From Pyrinomonadaceae bacterium (GTDB lineage Bacteria > Acidobacteriota > Blastocatellia > Pyrinomonadales > Pyrinomonadaceae), in assembly GCA_013812565.1 (NCBI GenBank), contig JACCTF010001009.1, positions 1 to 5,557 on the forward strand: a stretch of 5,557 nt of DNA, in the 5' to 3' direction. Position 1 is the stretch's first letter. The number at the start of each line of letters is the position of its first letter. Under the pieces are notes generated by a model. The model saw only the letters and a list, made by a program, of their open reading frames with translations, made no database searches and was not told the origin of the DNA. Made by a program: the position numbers and the translations under genes. Below are positions 5,416 to 5,557 of this stretch, in pieces.

Positions 5416-5557
5416 ATGCTGCAAAACTTACGCAAAATCTTTTCCGAAGTCTACACCTCACGCGAACACAAAGACAGAAATGTTCAGCCCAGCGCCAACC
5501 AACGGAGCAGGCCAGCAAGCTTTTCTCCATCCCAATCCCCCTCCATCGAGGTAGTAC
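5416..5557 (+). CDS. Start of an unidentified gene cut by the right window edge
   Basis: ATG 5416 opens a frame with no stop for 47 codons up to the edge. It begins MLQNLRKIFSEVYTSREHKD, an amphipathic basic helix, followed by a polar Ser/Pro/Gln/Arg-rich stretch (about 24-43) and SIEVV, which may begin a folded domain. The GGGAGAG site and sensible codons support it over the competing frames on both strands, all of which are also open here. It diverges from the glycosyltransferase, 51 bases away, so the two may share control and belong to one polysaccharide or surface locus. The visible part is too short to name: a sugar-modifying enzyme or methyltransferase with a short N-terminal extension is only a guess. 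No signal peptide is seen. Confidence 0.6.
   Translation, partial: MLQNLRKIFSEVYTSREHKDRNVQPSANQRSRPASFSPSQSPSIEVV

Noticed and set aside
5116..5554. Plus frames 5116-5376 and 5273-5554, and minus frame 5315-5530
   Set aside because: The first is antisense to the conserved GT2 N-terminus. The second and third compete with the frame from 5416, which has the better ribosome site and more natural protein sequence.
1..5557. CRISPR array, insertion sequence, rRNA or phage genes
   Set aside because: No regularly spaced long repeats, no transposase or integrase motifs and no rRNA-like sequence are visible on either strand.

Overview
The window looks like chromosomal DNA from a Gram-negative-type bacterium. 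It carries a Sec-exported penicillin-acylase-family enzyme, a small Tudor-like protein with a histone-H1-like tail, a J-domain co-chaperone and a family 2 glycosyltransferase. Nothing in the sequence fixes the taxon. An Acidobacteriota-like or similar soil lineage would fit the gene mix, but that is only an impression. Composition is uneven. Sampled 60-base lines are about 65% G+C in the acylase and up to about 78% in the glycosyltransferase, but only about 40-50% in the J-domain gene.

Layout. Positions 1-2326 (minus) hold most of a penicillin acylase precursor that runs off the left edge without its C-terminus. The frame is open throughout, and the long plus-strand frames over it are antisense shadows. 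Upstream, 2386-2478 (minus) is a possible 30-codon leader with a perfect Shine-Dalgarno sequence. Positions 2580-2876 (minus) encode a DUF2945/Hva1-Tudor-like protein with a Lys/Ala-rich N-terminal tail. The 387-base gap 2880-3266 has no convincing gene but is unusually rich in short inverted and direct repeats. Positions 3267-4175 (plus) encode a 302-residue protein with a C-terminal J domain. It converges on a GT2 glycosyltransferase at 4357-5364 (minus). Divergent from that, a gene starting at 5416 (plus) has a good Shine-Dalgarno sequence and runs off the right edge; its first 47 codons are visible and its function is unknown.

The genes do not form one obvious pathway. The acylase and Tudor-like genes are co-oriented but separated by about 250 bases. 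The J-domain gene stands alone, and the glycosyltransferase and the right-edge gene form a divergent pair that may belong to a surface-polysaccharide locus outside the window. The most unusual structure is around the J-domain gene. It is A+T-richer than its neighbours and is bracketed by a 13-base inverted repeat (GTTCTTATTCATC at 2963-2975, its complement at 4187-4199), each copy forming one arm of a local hairpin. It could be an acquired cassette, but this is unproven.
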